The notes under the pieces are model-generated. The model made no database searches and was not told the origin of the DNA. It saw only the letters and a program-made list of their open reading frames with translations. Positions 4,377 through 5,627 of a DNA stretch of 5,627 nucleotides are shown here, in pieces. How positions within the stretch are numbered: the first letter of the stretch is position 1; each line of letters opens with the position of its first letter. Source of the stretch: Xanthobacteraceae bacterium (GTDB lineage: Bacteria > Pseudomonadota > Alphaproteobacteria > Rhizobiales > Xanthobacteraceae); contig JASHWN010000527.1 of the NCBI GenBank assembly GCA_030044035.1, forward strand, positions 1 through 5,627, written 5' to 3'. A program made the position numbers and the translations under genes.

Positions 4377-5627
4377 ATGGCGAACGTTCGCAGATTTTCG
4401 GCGTCGCGCTTCGTCTTGGCGCTGTGCCTGGCGCTGGTCGCCGCGAATGGTGCTGTGCGCGCCGGCGAGCAGATCAGCCAAGCGCGCGGCGTCGTCGCGC
4501 ATAACGGCATGGTGGTGGCGCAGGAGGCTGCGGCGGCGCGCATCGGCGTCGATGTTCTGCGCAACGGCGGCAACGCGGTGGATGCCGCGGTTGCGGTCGG
4601 CTTTGCGATGGCGGTGACCTATCCGCGCGCCGGCAATCTGGGCGGCGGCGGTTTCATGGTGATCCACCGCGCCGACGGTACGAACGCCGCCATCGACTAC
4701 CGCGAGACCGCGCCGCACGCCATCACCGACGCGTCGTTTCTCGACCCGCAGGGCCATGCCGATCCGGACAAATCGCGCAATTCGGCGCTCGCGATCGGTG
4801 TGCCCGGCACGGTCGATGGCCTCGCGCTGGCGGAACAAAAATACGGCTCCGGCCGCTTCACCCTTGCCGAGCTGATGGCGCCGGCGATTGCGCTGGCGCG
4901 TGACGGCATCGCCGTCACCGAGGCAACGATCGACACTGAGCCGGGGCCGCTGTCGCGGCTGTCACGCTGGCCGGCTTCGGCGCGGATCTTTCTCAAAAGC
5001 GACGGCACGCCGCTCAAACGCGGCGACCGGCTGGTGCAAAGCGACCTCGCCGACACGCTGGCCGCGATCGCCCGCGGCGGGCGGCGCGCGTTCTACGAAG
5101 GTCCGATCGCCGAAAGCATCGCCGCCGCGGTGCAAAAGGCCGGCGGCGTGATGACCGCCGACGATCTGAAAAATTATCACGCCGTGGAGCGCGCGCCGCT
5201 TGCCGGCAGCTATCGCGGTTACGGTCTCGTCGCCATGCCGCCGCCGTCGTCCGGCGGCGTCGAACTGATCGAGATGCTCAACATTCTCGAAGGCTACGAC
5301 CTCGCACATGATGACACGGCGCAGGCGCTGTTTCTCATGGTCGAGGCGATGAAGCGCGCCTATGCGGATCGCGCGGCGTTTCTGGGCGATCCCGAAGCCG
5401 TCACGGCGCCGGTGGCGCGGCTGATCTCGAAAGATTACGCCGCGACCGAGCGCGCTGGCATCGATCCGAAGCACGCGACGCCGGCCGCCGCCATTCGCAG
5501 CGGCGGCGCGGTGCAGCCGGAGGGCCGCAACACCACGCACTTCTCGATCGCCGACCGCTTCGGCAATGCGGTCGCCAGTACCTACACGCTCAATTTCAAT
5601 TACGGTGTCGGCTTGGTCGCCGACGGC
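4377..5627 (+). CDS. ggt: Gamma-glutamyltransferase precursor, 3' end beyond the window
   Basis: Periplasmic Ntn-hydrolase that cleaves the gamma-glutamyl bond of glutathione and related compounds and transfers the group to water or amino acids. The 417 visible residues begin with a signal peptide (basic MANVRRFSASR, a hydrophobic stretch to about residue 27, cleavage near VRA at 29). Family marks follow: LRNGGNAVDAAVA, GNLGGGGFM, and Arg109 in IDYRETAP (Arg114 in E. coli), which binds the gamma-glutamyl carboxylate. The autoprocessing site is NTTHFSIAD: Thr386 would be the nucleophile and the first residue of the small subunit, with Thr404 and Asn406 of TYTLN in their expected places. The rest of the small subunit, including the oxyanion serines, is off the right edge (family about 580 aa). 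The start lies 23 bases after the dehydrogenase stop with no good Shine-Dalgarno, suggesting one operon and possible translational coupling. Confidence 0.93.
   Translation, partial: MANVRRFSASRFVLALCLALVAANGAVRAGEQISQARGVVAHNGMVVAQEAAAARIGVDVLRNGGNAVDAAVAVGFAMAVTYPRAGNLGGGGFMVIHRADGTNAAIDYRETAPHAITDASFLDPQGHADPDKSRNSALAIGVPGTVDGLALAEQKYGSGRFTLAELMAPAIALARDGIAVTEATIDTEPGPLSRLSRWPASARIFLKSDGTPLKRGDRLVQSDLADTLAAIARGGRRAFYEGPIAESIAAAVQKAGGVMTADDLKNYHAVERAPLAGSYRGYGLVAMPPPSSGGVELIEMLNILEGYDLAHDDTAQALFLMVEAMKRAYADRAAFLGDPEAVTAPVARLISKDYAATERAGIDPKHATPAAAIRSGGAVQPEGRNTTHFSIADRFGNAVASTYTLNFNYGVGLVADG

Noticed and set aside
3427..4377. A 316-codon open frame antisense to the dehydrogenase gene
   Set aside because: The plus-strand frame has a complete catalytic triad, a Rossmann motif and a ribosome binding site. 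The antisense product is His/Arg/Asp/Ala-rich with no domain.
4416..4430. Possible lipoprotein signal in the GGT precursor (Cys17)
   Set aside because: The residue before the cysteine is Leu, not Gly, Ala or Ser, so the lipobox rule is not met; a normal signal peptide with cleavage near residue 29 fits better.
4962..5540. A 192-codon open frame antisense to ggt
   Set aside because: It is a mirror of the conserved ggt frame; composition is biased and no family is recognisable.

Overview
The window looks like chromosomal DNA of a high-GC alphaproteobacterium of the order Hyphomicrobiales (Rhizobiales), most like the Bradyrhizobiaceae/Xanthobacteraceae. Three things point there: an Irr-type Fur-family regulator carrying the Bradyrhizobium-style heme regulatory motif GCPWHD; its divergent placement next to a fabA-fabB pair; and a dense block of GC-rich palindromes in an intergenic gap, of a kind common in these genomes. 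No mobile-element gene, tRNA, rRNA or CRISPR array was seen.

Left part (1-1570, minus strand): fabA (3-hydroxydecanoyl-ACP dehydratase/isomerase, complete) is followed 80 bases downstream by fabB (beta-ketoacyl-ACP synthase I, running off the left edge). Together they make the anaerobic branch of unsaturated fatty acid synthesis: FabA makes the cis-3-decenoyl-ACP and FabB elongates it. An imperfect hairpin lies in the gap between them.

Middle (1571-2513): the 207-base gap between fabA and irr must hold both divergent promoters. It contains a perfect 7-bp inverted repeat near the fabA side, a perfect TATAAT box on the irr side and a 20-base imperfect palindrome just downstream of that box. 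irr (plus strand, 162 aa) encodes a heme-responsive global iron regulator. Beyond it, the convergent gap to the next gene is packed with nested palindromes. One is a 16-bp hairpin; the other is a branched structure with a closing stem and two bulged GC-rich arms.

Right part (2514-5627): a small exported protein with two bacterial SH3-like segments (minus strand) is divergent, across a 322-base gap, from a D-2-hydroxyacid dehydrogenase of the D-glycerate dehydrogenase/glyoxylate reductase type (plus strand, complete). A gamma-glutamyltransferase follows only 23 bases later in the same direction, probably co-transcribed, and is cut by the right edge shortly after its catalytic threonine.

Overall this is ordinary core-genome content. 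The points worth a second look are regulatory and structural: the shared fabA/irr control region, the palindrome block after irr, and the leader hairpins before the dehydrogenase. I found no evidence of a new multi-gene system.
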